A DNA stretch of 64,000 nucleotides from Bradyrhizobium sp. SZCCT0148 (lineage in GTDB: Bacteria; Pseudomonadota; Alphaproteobacteria; Rhizobiales; Xanthobacteraceae): assembly GCF_018129985.1 (NCBI RefSeq), contig NZ_JAFCKT010000004.1, positions 124,001-188,000 on the forward strand, given 5' to 3'. The notes below the pieces were generated by a model. The model made no database searches and had not been told where the DNA came from. It saw nothing but the letters and a program-made list of their open reading frames with translations. Both the position numbers and the translations under genes were made by a program. Each line of letters begins with the position of its first letter. The first letter of the stretch is position 1. Below are positions 41,237 to 49,632 of the stretch, one piece after another.

Positions 41237-41310
41237 TGCCGATCCTTTCCGGTTTTGATTCCTGCGAAATCGCGATGTGCGATCTATTGCCGCTCGGCAC
41301 GGTCCGTTCT

Positions 41311-41324
41311 TTGTCAGGGCGCAA
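41311..41324. promoter_or_regulatory. NNR/FNR-type box upstream of norC
   Basis: TTG-TCAGGGCG-CAA matches TTG-N8-CAA, the core recognised by NnrR/Dnr/FixK-type regulators. Its centre is 81 nt before the norC ATG; with a -41.5 arrangement transcription would start near 41276. NO- or low-oxygen-dependent activation is inferred. Confidence 0.55.
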
Positions 41325-41332
41325 TGAGCACG

Positions 41333-41596
41333 TCAGATCAGCGCAACGATGGCCGACGCGAGCCAGGCGAATAGCACCACGGTGACGACCCAGGCGCTGA
41401 CGAGGCCGCGCCAAAGTGCCGGCGCCGAGCGAAGATCGAGGAAGTCGAGCACGATGCGGCGGCCCTTGATGGCGGCAAACGTCAGCAGCAAGGCGTTGGC
41501 GAGCAAAGGGCGCGGCACCAGCGGCGGGACCAGAAGCATCGCAAGCGCAAGGCCGATCAAGATGATCCAGGCGATGTCGAGACGATCCTGAATCAT
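41333..41596 (-). CDS. norF: NorF, small membrane subunit associated with nitric oxide reductase
   Basis: The 87-residue protein has about three hydrophobic helices and resembles cytochrome oxidase subunit IV-like proteins (the NorF type). ATG 41596 overlaps the norE stop by 4 nt. It is thought to aid assembly or full activity of cNOR, but its exact role is not settled in the family. The call depends strongly on position between norE and norC. Confidence 0.8.
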   Translation of the reverse strand: MIQDRLDIAWIILIGLALAMLLVPPLVPRPLLANALLLTFAAIKGRRIVLDFLDLRSAPALWRGLVSAWVVTVVLFAWLASAIVALI

Positions 41597-42171
41597 GCGT
41601 GCACCAGATAAATGATCGGAAACATCACGACCCAGAGAAGGTCGACCATGTGCCAGAACGCGGTGCCGGTCTCGACGCTTGCCGCCCGGCCGCCTGGCGA
41701 AACGACGGCCAGGATCACGATGCCGAGGCCGACATGCAGGAGATGGAATCCGGTGAGGAGGAAGTACAACGTGAAGAACGGGCTGGTCTCGAGGCCGTTG
41801 CCCGACGCGATCTCGCCGGCATATTCGTACAGCTTGACCGCGATGAAGACGCCGCCAAGGGCCATGGCGCCGAACAGCCAGCTGCGTGCACGTGCCCTTT
41901 CGCCCGCCCGTGCAGAGGCTGTCGCGCGTGCGGCGGCCCAGCCGCTGGTCACGAGCACGATGGTGTTGATTCCGGCCAAGTGAGGATCAAGCGTGGCCTG
42001 CCCGGCGGCGAAGACCGCCGGTTGAAGCGCGCGTGCGACGACGAAGGCACCGAGGAACAGGCCGAACGCGGCGAGTTCGCTGAAGATCAGCACCCAGATC
42101 ATGGGATCGCCGGGAAGATCTTCCAGAATACCCCAGCCGGTCTCTTGTTGCTCGCAATCCGTCGCGGACAT
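41593..42171 (-). CDS. norE: NorE, cytochrome oxidase subunit III-like protein of the nor operon
   Basis: The 192 residues have about five membrane helices of the COX3/CyoC fold, with FSELAAFGLFLGAFVVAR, LYFLLTGFHLLHVGLGI and AFWHMVDLLWVVMFPIIYL as hallmarks. It is the first gene of the norEFCBQD cluster and lacks neighbouring oxidase subunits I and II, so it belongs to NO reductase rather than an aa3 oxidase. ATG 42171 is preceded by two TTG-N8-CAA boxes. Confidence 0.87.
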   Translation of the reverse strand: MSATDCEQQETGWGILEDLPGDPMIWVLIFSELAAFGLFLGAFVVARALQPAVFAAGQATLDPHLAGINTIVLVTSGWAAARATASARAGERARARSWLFGAMALGGVFIAVKLYEYAGEIASGNGLETSPFFTLYFLLTGFHLLHVGLGIVILAVVSPGGRAASVETGTAFWHMVDLLWVVMFPIIYLVHA

Positions 42172-42225
42172 CTGATTTCCTGATCAAGACGCCGTACAGA
42201 TAATCCCCCCGGTGCACTCCCGACG

Positions 42226-42239
42226 TTGTCGCCGGACAA
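42226..42239. promoter_or_regulatory. NNR/FNR-type box proximal to norE
   Basis: TTGTC-GCCG-GACAA is a perfect 5-bp inverted repeat fitting TTG-N8-CAA. Its centre lies about 61 nt before the norE ATG. A -41.5 placement predicts a start near 42191, with an AT-rich GATTAT stretch in the -10 region. Confidence 0.65.
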
Positions 42240-42264
42240 ATGGTGCAACCAGACTGCAGCGAAT

Positions 42265-42278
42265 TTGTGCTGTCGCAA
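42265..42278. promoter_or_regulatory. Second NNR/FNR-type box upstream of norE
   Basis: TTG-TGCTGTCG-CAA again matches TTG-N8-CAA, centred 39 nt upstream of the proximal box. Tandem sites suggest cooperative activation, or binding of two different family members such as NnrR and FixK. Confidence 0.55.
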
Positions 42279-42650
42279 CGTTCTGCCCGGCCCACCTTCA
42301 TAGGATGGCTGCAATCCGGCGGCTCCACGAAACGGCGAGCGATGCGATGGGCGATGCACAAATCGGTCTGATGACCGCGACACCGATCATCATCGTCTTC
42401 GCCATCGTGCTTCGACGACTGGGGGTGCTGTCGACCGTGGCAACCGTATCGGCCGTGAGCCTCTCCGTCGCGATCGCGACAGTGCTGTTTACGACGCAAT
42501 AAGTTTAGGGAATGACGTCTCGTGCCCGGACGCAACGTAGCGCGCCGCTCTTGCGTAGTGCGTTATCGAGCCGGGCCCATGGTTGCAAGCGGCTCCCGGC
42601 CTTGCATCGCAACATAATAGATCGCGGTGCGTCAGGGTCACGAGTGGATA
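42279..42650. other. Gene-poor stretch between the nor promoter and gguB
   Basis: Beyond the boxes I see no well-supported gene, only the weak small ORF listed separately. A possible stem, GAGCCG at 42568-42573 with CGGCTC at 42590-42595, lies downstream of the gguB stop and might end that transcript; it lacks a T-run. Confidence 0.35.
42347..42502 (+). CDS. Possible small membrane protein, weak candidate
   Basis: A 51-codon frame from ATG 42347 encodes a mostly hydrophobic peptide with a TPIIIVFAIVLRRLGVLSTV core that could span the membrane once or twice. There is no good ribosome site. Upstream in-frame starts at 42305 and 42212 are no better, and the latter overlaps the nor boxes. The hydrophobic composition is the only support. 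Confidence 0.25.
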   Translation: MGDAQIGLMTATPIIIVFAIVLRRLGVLSTVATVSAVSLSVAIATVLFTTQ

Positions 42651-43841
42651 CTACCGCCGCTGATTGTATACGTCGATGCAAACCGCCCCGAGCAGCACCA
42701 GGCCCTTGATGACCTGCTGGTAGTCGATGCCGATGCCGAGGATGGACATGCCGTTATTCATCACGCCCATGATCATGGCGCCCACCACGGCGCCGCCGAC
42801 GCGCCCGACCCCGCCATAGGCCGAGGCACCGCCGATGAAGCAGGCGGCGATGACGTCGAGCTCGAAGCCGAGGCCGGCCTTCGGGGTCGCCGTGTTGAGG
42901 CGCGCCGCGAACACGAGGCCGGCAAGCGCTGCGAGCACACCCATGTTGACGAAGGTGAAGAAAGTCAGCCGCTCGGTCTTGATGCCCGACAGTTTTGCCG
43001 CCTTCGCATTGCCGCCGACAGCATAGACCTGCCGGCCGATCACGGTGCGACGGGTGACGAAGCCATAGAGTGCGATCAACGCGGTCATGATCACAAGCAC
43101 GTTCGGCAGGCCGCGATGCGAGGCGATCAGATAGGTGAAATAGAGGACCGCACAGGCGAGCAGAACGCTCTTCCCAAGAAAGAACGCATACGGCTCGACC
43201 TCGATGCCGTGCAACTGCTCGCGCGAGCGACCCTTGGCGCCGGCATAGACCAGGCCGAGCGCGAGCACGGCGCCAATCAGCATGGATGTCGGATGCAGCG
43301 TGCCGGCCTCGGGCAGCAGCTCCGGAATGAAGCCGGACGACAGCTTCTGGAAGGTCGCCGGGAACGGGCCCAGTGACTGACCCTGCAGCACCGCCAGCGC
43401 GAGGCCCTTGAACACCAGCATGCCCGCCAGCGTCACGATGAAAGACGGGATCTTGAAATAGGCGACCCAATAGCCCTGCGCCGCACCGATCGCCGCTCCC
43501 AGCACCAGGCAGGCGATGAAGGCGAGCGTGTAGTCGACCTTGTACGTCACCATCAGCACGGCGGCCACGGCACCGACGAAGCCGGCGACCGAGCCGACCG
43601 ACAGGTCGATGTGGCCGGTGACGATCACCAGCAGCATGCCGAGCGCCATGATGACGATGTAGCTGTTCTGGAGCACGAGGTTGGTCAGGTTCAGTGGCTG
43701 CAGCAGCGTGCCGCCGGTCATGACCTGGAAGAACAGCATGATCGCGACCAGCGACATCAGCATGCCGTAGTTGCGCAAATTGTTCTTGATGAAGCTGCCG
43801 TGCCGGCGCTCCTCGGGCAGCGATACCGTCTTGTCGGTCAT
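42651..43841 (-). CDS. gguB: Multiple-monosaccharide ABC transporter permease GguB
   Basis: The 396-residue membrane protein has about 10 hydrophobic segments and the sugar-permease hallmark VTGHIDLSVGSVAGFVGA, then FKIPSFIVTLAGMLVFKG and GGASAYGGVGRVGGAVVGA. It is of the XylH/GguB length class. ATG 43841 overlaps the gguA stop by 4 nt. With GguA and ChvE it imports aldoses such as arabinose, galactose, glucose and xylose (family knowledge). It is last in the sugar operon. Confidence 0.9.
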   Translation of the reverse strand: MTDKTVSLPEERRHGSFIKNNLRNYGMLMSLVAIMLFFQVMTGGTLLQPLNLTNLVLQNSYIVIMALGMLLVIVTGHIDLSVGSVAGFVGAVAAVLMVTYKVDYTLAFIACLVLGAAIGAAQGYWVAYFKIPSFIVTLAGMLVFKGLALAVLQGQSLGPFPATFQKLSSGFIPELLPEAGTLHPTSMLIGAVLALGLVYAGAKGRSREQLHGIEVEPYAFFLGKSVLLACAVLYFTYLIASHRGLPNVLVIMTALIALYGFVTRRTVIGRQVYAVGGNAKAAKLSGIKTERLTFFTFVNMGVLAALAGLVFAARLNTATPKAGLGFELDVIAACFIGGASAYGGVGRVGGAVVGAMIMGVMNNGMSILGIGIDYQQVIKGLVLLGAVCIDVYNQRR

Positions 43842-45415
43842 GGCTGCATTCCTCCCATTTCCGCGGCCGCGGGCGCGGCGTTCCCGATGTTTCTTTCGTT
43901 GCGCATGATGGCGCGCATGATCTTTTCCTGCGTCGCGTCCGCGCCCTTGAACTCGCCGACAAAGGCGCCGTCGTTCATGACGCAGATGCGGTCACATATG
44001 CCGAGCAGCTCCGGCATCTCCGAGGAGATCACCACGACGCCTCGACCGGCCTCCGCCAGCTCGTTGATGATACAGTAAATCTCATATTTGGCACCGACGT
44101 CGATGCCCCGCGTCGGCTCGTCCAGGATCAGGACCTTGGGGTCGGTCATCAGCCATTTCGACAGCACCACCTTCTGCTGGTTGCCGCCGGAGAGCTGGCC
44201 GGTCTCCTGGTAGACGTCGGAGCAGCGGATACGCATGCGCGTGCGATAGTCGCTGGCGATCTTCAGTTCCGCGATGTCGTCGATCACGCGTTTCGGTGCG
44301 ACCTGATCGAGGCTGGCCAGAGTGATGTTCTTGCGGACGTCGTCGGCCAGGATCAGGCCGAGCTGCTTGCGATCCTCAGTGACATAGGCAAGGCCCGCGT
44401 CGATCGCCGCCGCGACGCTCGGCAGCACCATGTCTCTGCCCTCGAGCCGGATACTGCCGCTGATATTGGTGCCCCAGGAGCGGCCGAACAGGCTCATGGC
44501 GAATTCGGTGCGGCCGGCGCCCATCAGCCCGGCAATGCCGACGACCTCGCCGCGCCTGACGCCGAAATTGACGTTCTTGATCACCTGCCGTTCGGGATGG
44601 ATGGGGTGATAGACCGACCAGTTCGCGACTTCGAGCACGGGCTCGCCGATCTTCACGCTGCGCTCCGGGAAACGGTGAGCCATGTCGCGATTGACCATGC
44701 TGCGGATGATGCGGTCTTCCTGGATCGGCTCGGCGCGGCAATCGATGCTGTCGACGGTGCGGCCGTCGCGCAGCACGGTGATGTGGTCGGCCACCTTGGC
44801 CACCTCGTTGAGCTTGTGCGAGATCAGGATCGAACCGATGCCCTGCTCGCGGAACACCATCAGGCGTTCGAGCAGCGCGGCGCTGTCGGCCTCGTTGAGG
44901 CTCGCGGTCGGCTCGTCCAGGATCAGCATCCGCACCCGCTTAGACAGCGCCTTGGCGATTTCGACCAGCTGCTGCTTGCCGACACCGAGATCGGTGATCA
45001 GGGTGTCCGGGGATTCCTTCAGACCGACCTGCGCCAGCAGCTCACGCGTGCGCCGGTAAACCTCGTCGCGGTCGATCACTCCGAACTTTGAGGGCGGATG
45101 CGACAGGAAGATGTTCTCGGCGATCGACATCAGCGGGATCAGCGCCAGCTCCTGATGGATGATGATGATGCCGAGCGCCTCGGAATCGTTGATATCGCGG
45201 AAGCGCCGCTCCTCACCGTCGAAGACGATGGTGCCTTCGTAGCTGCCATGCGGATAGACCCCGCTGAGCACCTTCATCAGCGTCGACTTGCCGGCGCCGT
45301 TCTCGCCCACGAGCGCGTGGATCTGCCCGGCGTGAACCGAAAAATTGACGTCGCGCAGCGCCTGGACGCCGGCAAAGCTTTTGCTGACGTTGCGCATCTC
45401 TAGCATGGCGGTCAT
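43838..45415 (-). CDS. gguA: Multiple-monosaccharide ABC transporter ATP-binding protein GguA
   Basis: The 525 residues form two fused ABC modules of the RbsA/XylG type. Module 1 has GENGAGKST and Walker B LILDEPTASLNE. Module 2 has the degenerate P-loop GLMGAGRTEFAMSLFG, signature LSGGNQQKVVLSKWL and LILDEPTRGIDVGAKYEIY. ATG 45415 has GGAG at 9 nt. It energises GguB for ChvE-delivered sugars. A repeat-bearing 185-nt gap separates it from chvE. Confidence 0.92.
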   Translation of the reverse strand: MTAMLEMRNVSKSFAGVQALRDVNFSVHAGQIHALVGENGAGKSTLMKVLSGVYPHGSYEGTIVFDGEERRFRDINDSEALGIIIIHQELALIPLMSIAENIFLSHPPSKFGVIDRDEVYRRTRELLAQVGLKESPDTLITDLGVGKQQLVEIAKALSKRVRMLILDEPTASLNEADSAALLERLMVFREQGIGSILISHKLNEVAKVADHITVLRDGRTVDSIDCRAEPIQEDRIIRSMVNRDMAHRFPERSVKIGEPVLEVANWSVYHPIHPERQVIKNVNFGVRRGEVVGIAGLMGAGRTEFAMSLFGRSWGTNISGSIRLEGRDMVLPSVAAAIDAGLAYVTEDRKQLGLILADDVRKNITLASLDQVAPKRVIDDIAELKIASDYRTRMRIRCSDVYQETGQLSGGNQQKVVLSKWLMTDPKVLILDEPTRGIDVGAKYEIYCIINELAEAGRGVVVISSEMPELLGICDRICVMNDGAFVGEFKGADATQEKIMRAIMRNERNIGNAAPAAAEMGGMQP

Positions 45416-45444
45416 CGTGTCAGACTCCAGGTCTCTTCGACGTC

Positions 45445-45529
45445 GTCACGGCCGGGCCTGTCCCGGCCATCCACGTGCCGCTGCCTGCAGGGAACGACGT
45501 GGATGCCCGGGACAAGCCCGGGCATGACG
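45445..45529. repeat. GC-rich palindromic repeat, copy 1 (between chvE and gguA)
   Basis: Two arms of about 30 nt, near inverted copies of each other, face each other across a short spacer. The left arm (about 45445-45475) holds GGCCGGGCCTGTCCCGGCC; the right arm (about 45497-45529) holds GCCCGGGACAAGCCCGGGC. Each arm is also an internal palindrome. The same element recurs at 55212-55296. Confidence 0.85.
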
Positions 45530-45600
45530 AGTATGTGGACATCCGTTTCGTCCCATAAAGCGCTCCTCCCTGCCCGCATGCGGGGACAAGGAAAGAGAGC

Positions 45601-46674
45601 TTACTGGAACTGCGACTTCTTGTAGTAGCCGCTCTCGACCAGAACCTTCTCCCAATTGTCCTTGTAGACCACGACCGGCTTGAGCAGATAGGACGGCACG
45701 GTCTTGACGCCGTTCTCATAGGTCTTGGTGTCGTTGACCGTGACCTGCTTGCCCCCCAGCGCGGCGTCGACCATGTCGGCGGTCACCTTGGCGAGGTCCC
45801 TGGTGTCCTTGAAGATGGTCGAGTACTGGTCGCCGCGCAGCATCGCCTTGATCGAGGGCACCTCGGCGTCCTGACCCGAAATGATCGGCATCGGCTGATC
45901 GGCGCTGCCATAGCCGACGCCTTTCAGCGAGGATATGATTCCGATCGAGATGCCGTCATAGGGCGAAAGCACGGCGTTGAGCTTCTTGTTGCCGTAGTAG
46001 GCGCTGAGCAGATTGTCCATGCGGGCCTGGGCCGTGGCGCCGTCCCAACGCAAGGTCGCGACCTTGTCCATGCCCATCTGGCCCGAGGCGACGACGAGCT
46101 TGCCGCTGTCGATATAGGGCTTCAGCACGCTCATGGCGCCGTTGTAGAAGAAGTAGGCGTTGTTGTCGTCGGGCGAACCGCCGAACAGCTCGATGTTGAA
46201 CGGGCCCTTGCCCTCCTTCAGCCCGAGCCCCTGCTCGATCGACTGGGCCTGCAAGACGCCGACCTGGAAATTGTCGAAGGTCGCGTAATAGTCGACGTTC
46301 GGCGTGCCGCGGATCAGGCGATCATAGGCGATCACGATGATGCCTTTTGCCTTGGCTTGCTTGAGCACGTCGGACAGCGTGGTGCCGTCGATCGCGGCGA
46401 TCACCAGCGCTTTGGCGCCCTTGGTGACCATGTTCTCGACCTGCGAGAGCTGGTTCGGGATGTCGTCCTCGGCATATTGCAGGTCGGTGTTGTAGCCGCG
46501 CTCCTTCAGCACCTTGACCATGTTGTTGCCGTCGTCGATCCAGCGCGCCGAGGACTTGGTCGGCATGGCAATGCCGACGGTCGCCTTGTCCTGGGCGGAG
46601 GCGGTGAGGCCTGTGGCCATCGTCGCGGCGCCGGCCAGGGCCAGCGCGAGGAATGTCGTCTTCAGTTTCAGCAT
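45601..46674 (-). CDS. chvE: Periplasmic multiple-sugar-binding protein ChvE
   Basis: The 357 residues include a Sec signal peptide (1-27, ending TASAQ) and a periplasmic sugar-binding fold. Characteristic segments are [63 protein letters not shown] and [17 protein letters not shown] 46674 follows GGGAG at 7 nt. In Agrobacterium ChvE feeds GguAB and also signals to VirA; here only the transport role is supported. It lies 74 nt after the SMP-30 gene and upstream of gguAB. Confidence 0.92.
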   Translation of the reverse strand: MLKLKTTFLALALAGAATMATGLTASAQDKATVGIAMPTKSSARWIDDGNNMVKVLKERGYNTDLQYAEDDIPNQLSQVENMVTKGAKALVIAAIDGTTLSDVLKQAKAKGIIVIAYDRLIRGTPNVDYYATFDNFQVGVLQAQSIEQGLGLKEGKGPFNIELFGGSPDDNNAYFFYNGAMSVLKPYIDSGKLVVASGQMGMDKVATLRWDGATAQARMDNLLSAYYGNKKLNAVLSPYDGISIGIISSLKGVGYGSADQPMPIISGQDAEVPSIKAMLRGDQYSTIFKDTRDLAKVTADMVDAALGGKQVTVNDTKTYENGVKTVPSYLLKPVVVYKDNWEKVLVESGYYKKSQFQ

Positions 46675-46748
46675 GTTTCACTCCCTTGGGTGTCAGATTG
46701 TTTCTTGCTGTCGTCGAGAACTTGGTCGTGGAACGGCTCTAAAGTCTC

Positions 46749-47627
46749 CTATGCGAGCTTGACGTCAGGCTCCGCGCGACCGCGGGCGGAGGCCTCCAAA
46801 AGAAAGGTGTAACCGGCTTGCGGATCGCAGGCGCGTGCCGCCGCGTCCATATCCTGCCACGCCGACGTGACGAGGAGGCGCGACAAATCGGGACCGACGA
46901 AAGCCGGACAGCTCGCCTGCTTGGCCGGCACGCTCAGCGAGCGCAGACGCTCGCCCCGCGGAGAGTAGACGTCGACGCGGCTCGCGCCCCAGCACGCGTT
47001 CCAGATTTTCCCGTCAGCGTCGCACACCGAACCGTCGAGGCCGCCGATACCGGTATGGCGCAGCAACACCTCCGGCTCGGCGCGCGGCAGCCCGGTCGCG
47101 GGATTGAGCGGCACGGCGTAGAGCACGGCGCGCGGGGTGTCGGTGAAATAGCCTGTGCCACCATCCGGCGAGAAGCAGATCGAATTGGGGATGCTGATGC
47201 CGGAAAACAAAGTCGAGATCTTGCCGCGGTGGAGCGCGTAGATCGCGCCTGCGTTCGGCTCGGCTTTCTTGCCCATGGTCCCGATCCAGAACGTGCCGGA
47301 CTGGTGCACGCGGCAATCATTGGAGCGCGTGTCGGGATTGTCCGCTTCGAGCGGAAGGAACAGCGTCATCGCGCCGTCGGCGAGCGTGCGGACGTAGAGC
47401 CCGTCCTCGGCGACGACCAGCTGCCGTTCGGCATTGATGCGCCCGAGCGCGCTCGCCATCCGGCCGAGCGCGTGGAAGCGGATCGCACCACCGCCAAGCT
47501 GCGCCTCGAACAGCCGTCCCTCGCGAATATCGAACCACCAGGCGGTGTTGGTGGTCGCGTCATAGGTCGGCCCCTCGCCGAGATGGCAGGGATCGTTCGA
47601 GAGAATTGACGTGGGGACCTGTTCCAT
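46749..47627 (-). CDS. SMP-30/gluconolactonase-family sugar lactonase
   Basis: The 292-residue six-bladed beta-propeller has conserved metal-site regions: E18 (HLGEGP), the NDCRV segment, IPNSICFSPDG and SVCDADGKIWNACWG. It should open the aldonolactone formed by the upstream sugar dehydrogenase, probably arabinono- or galactonolactone. Its ATG shares one nucleotide with the stop of the aldose epimerase gene (TGATG), so the two are coupled. The order dehydrogenase, epimerase, lactonase supports an oxidative aldose pathway. Confidence 0.88.
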   Translation of the reverse strand: MEQVPTSILSNDPCHLGEGPTYDATTNTAWWFDIREGRLFEAQLGGGAIRFHALGRMASALGRINAERQLVVAEDGLYVRTLADGAMTLFLPLEADNPDTRSNDCRVHQSGTFWIGTMGKKAEPNAGAIYALHRGKISTLFSGISIPNSICFSPDGGTGYFTDTPRAVLYAVPLNPATGLPRAEPEVLLRHTGIGGLDGSVCDADGKIWNACWGASRVDVYSPRGERLRSLSVPAKQASCPAFVGPDLSRLLVTSAWQDMDAAARACDPQAGYTFLLEASARGRAEPDVKLA

Positions 47628-48703
47628 CAGGGCGTCCTCACTGCAAAGCGATAGACCGTGTGATGGCGATAGACCTGGCCGGGATCGAGGCGCGGGCTCG
47701 GAAAATCAGGCCGGTTCGGCGCGTCGGGCCAGATGTGCGGCTCCAGGCACATCGCGTCGGACTGCCGGATCAGCTTGCCGCCCTTCCCCGAGATCGTGCC
47801 GTCGAGATAATTGCCGGAATAAACCTGAAGACCAGGCTGGTCGGTCAACAGCTCCATGATCCGCCCGGAGCGCGGCGCCTCCAGCCGCGCCGCGAGCGCG
47901 AGCTTGCCGTCACGGGCGAGGCAGTAGGTGTGGTCGTAACCCCTGCCGTTGAGCAATTGCTCATCGTTTTGCCGGATCCGCTCGCCAACCGGCCGAGGCT
48001 CGCGGAAATCGAAAGGCGTGCCGGCCACCGCGCGCGGCGGTCCGGACAGCGGAATGGCGGTGGGGTCGATGGCGAGGAAATGCTCGGCGGCGACCATCAG
48101 TCTGTGATCGAGAATGGGCGTGCCTGACGCCGCGCCTTCCAGATTGAAGAAGCTGTGGTTGGTCAGGTTGACGATGGTGGGACGATCGGTCCGCGCCTCC
48201 ATGGTCAGAGACAGCTCGGTCGGGCCGGTGATGCGATAGGTCAGGCGGACGTCGAGCTTGCCGGGATAATTCTCCTCGCCATGCGGGCTCGTGTAGGTGA
48301 GCATCACCCCGGGCGCGGCGCCGTCGTCGATTTCCGCGATGTCCCAGAGTTTGCGATCGAATCCATCGAGCCCGCCGTGCAGCGCATTCGGGCCGTTGTT
48401 GACGGCAAGCTGCACGGTCTCGCCATCGAGCGAAAACTGTCCTTTCGCGATGCGGTTGGCGTAGCGGCCGACGGTGGCGCCCAAGAACTTTCGTTCCGCA
48501 AGATAGCCGGCGAACGCGTCATGCCCAAGAACGATGTCGTCGTGGCCTCCCCTGGCATCGGGCGCGATCAGCGCCTGCAACACCGCGCCATGGGTGATGA
48601 TGCGCGCCTCGAAACCTCTCTCGCCGCGCAGTACGATGCGCGCGACCTCGCGGCCGTCGGGCAGCGTTCCGAAAAGATCTTTCGTGATTCTTGCTGCGGC
48701 CAT
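47627..48703 (-). CDS. galM: Aldose 1-epimerase (galactose mutarotase family)
   Basis: The 358 residues form a beta-sandwich mutarotase: NRIAKGQFSLDGETVQLAVNNGPNALHGG with a conserved His, the catalytic His in VNLTNHSFFNL, and the catalytic base in MCLEPHIWPDAPN. It interconverts alpha and beta anomers, supplying the form needed by the dehydrogenase. ATG 48703 begins two nucleotides after the upstream stop (TAGACATG). The frame is open upstream, but that part overlaps the dehydrogenase gene. Confidence 0.9.
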   Translation of the reverse strand: MAAARITKDLFGTLPDGREVARIVLRGERGFEARIITHGAVLQALIAPDARGGHDDIVLGHDAFAGYLAERKFLGATVGRYANRIAKGQFSLDGETVQLAVNNGPNALHGGLDGFDRKLWDIAEIDDGAAPGVMLTYTSPHGEENYPGKLDVRLTYRITGPTELSLTMEARTDRPTIVNLTNHSFFNLEGAASGTPILDHRLMVAAEHFLAIDPTAIPLSGPPRAVAGTPFDFREPRPVGERIRQNDEQLLNGRGYDHTYCLARDGKLALAARLEAPRSGRIMELLTDQPGLQVYSGNYLDGTISGKGGKLIRQSDAMCLEPHIWPDAPNRPDFPSPRLDPGQVYRHHTVYRFAVRTP

Positions 48704-48705
48704 GT

Positions 48706-49632
48706 CTAATCCACGAACGGTTCGACGACGGTGCGCTTGCCGAGCAGGAAGGCGTCGGCGACGAGGCGGAGCGGTGCCAGATCGACGTCGCTTGCGCCGG
48801 TCGCCGCGAGCGCGACGAAGCGCCGGTAAAGCTCCCGATATTCCTCGTCGGGCGCCTCGGCAACGGTCTTTCCCTCGATCGCCATGTGCCTGCCGCCGCC
48901 GGACAGCGTCATCCGGCCCTGCTCGGTTTCGACGAGGATATCCCAGCTCTGCGGCCCGGTCTGGCGGAAATCGAACTCGGCGGTAACAGGCAGGCCGTCG
49001 ATGTCGGTCAGCGTCAGGCTCGCTGCGATCGGAGCCTGGCAATTGGCGGGGAATGCCAGCTCGGCTGCGGTGACGAACACAGGCTTGGGCAGGATCTTGG
49101 TCAGGATCGACAGCGCGTTGATGCCGGGATCGAACACGCCGAGGCCGCCCGGTTCCCAGATCCAGCTCTGACCGGGATGCCAGACGCGAACATCCTCCTT
49201 CCAGCTGATGTGCACCGATTTGATGCGTCGCGCCGTGAGCCATTCCCGCGCGGGCTCGACCGCCGGCGCATGACGCGAATGCCAGGTCGCAAACAGCGTT
49301 CGCTTTGCTTCTGCCGCCATCGCGATCAGCGGATCGAGTTCGGCAACACCCATGCCCGGCGGCTTCTCCAGCATGACATGCTTGCCGGCCGCGAGCGCCG
49401 CGGCGGCCTGGGAGCGGCGCACCTGCGGCGGCGTGCAGAGCGAAACCGCATCGATCGACGGCCCCTTTTCCAGCAGCTCCTCGATGGTGGCAAAATGCGG
49501 CAGCCCCGGCAGCGAGGCGTTGCGGCTGGCAATTGCAGTCAGCGTCGCGCCCGGCACCGCGGCGATCGCACTGAGGTGCTGGTCGCGTGCGATCTTGCCG
49601 AAGCCGACGATGGCGATGCGAAGTTCGGTCAC
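48706..49632 (-). CDS. L-arabinose/D-galactose 1-dehydrogenase (Gfo/Idh/MocA family)
   Basis: The 308 residues start at GTG 49632, overlapping the regulator stop (GTGA), with GGAGAG at 6 nt. The Rossmann motif GFGKIARDQHL (10-20), EKP at 89-91 with K90, and HPGQSWIWEPGGLGVFDPGINALS closely resemble Azospirillum brasilense L-arabinose 1-dehydrogenase AraA, as recalled. That enzyme oxidises L-arabinose and D-galactose with NAD(P) to the lactone, the first step of the non-phosphorylating route. Linked epimerase, lactonase and two aldose importers agree. Sugar preference is not certain. Confidence 0.85.
   Translation of the reverse strand: MTELRIAIVGFGKIARDQHLSAIAAVPGATLTAIASRNASLPGLPHFATIEELLEKGPSIDAVSLCTPPQVRRSQAAAALAAGKHVMLEKPPGMGVAELDPLIAMAAEAKRTLFATWHSRHAPAVEPAREWLTARRIKSVHISWKEDVRVWHPGQSWIWEPGGLGVFDPGINALSILTKILPKPVFVTAAELAFPANCQAPIAASLTLTDIDGLPVTAEFDFRQTGPQSWDILVETEQGRMTLSGGGRHMAIEGKTVAEAPDEEYRELYRRFVALAATGASDVDLAPLRLVADAFLLGKRTVVEPFVD

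Noticed and set aside
41593..42171. Cytochrome oxidase subunit III as the product
   Set aside because: No oxidase subunits I or II are adjacent, and the gene overlaps norF in a nor cluster.
45445..45529. CRISPR-like or insertion-sequence-end interpretation of the palindromic repeats
   Set aside because: Only two distant copies exist, with no regular spacers, no transposase and no target duplication seen.
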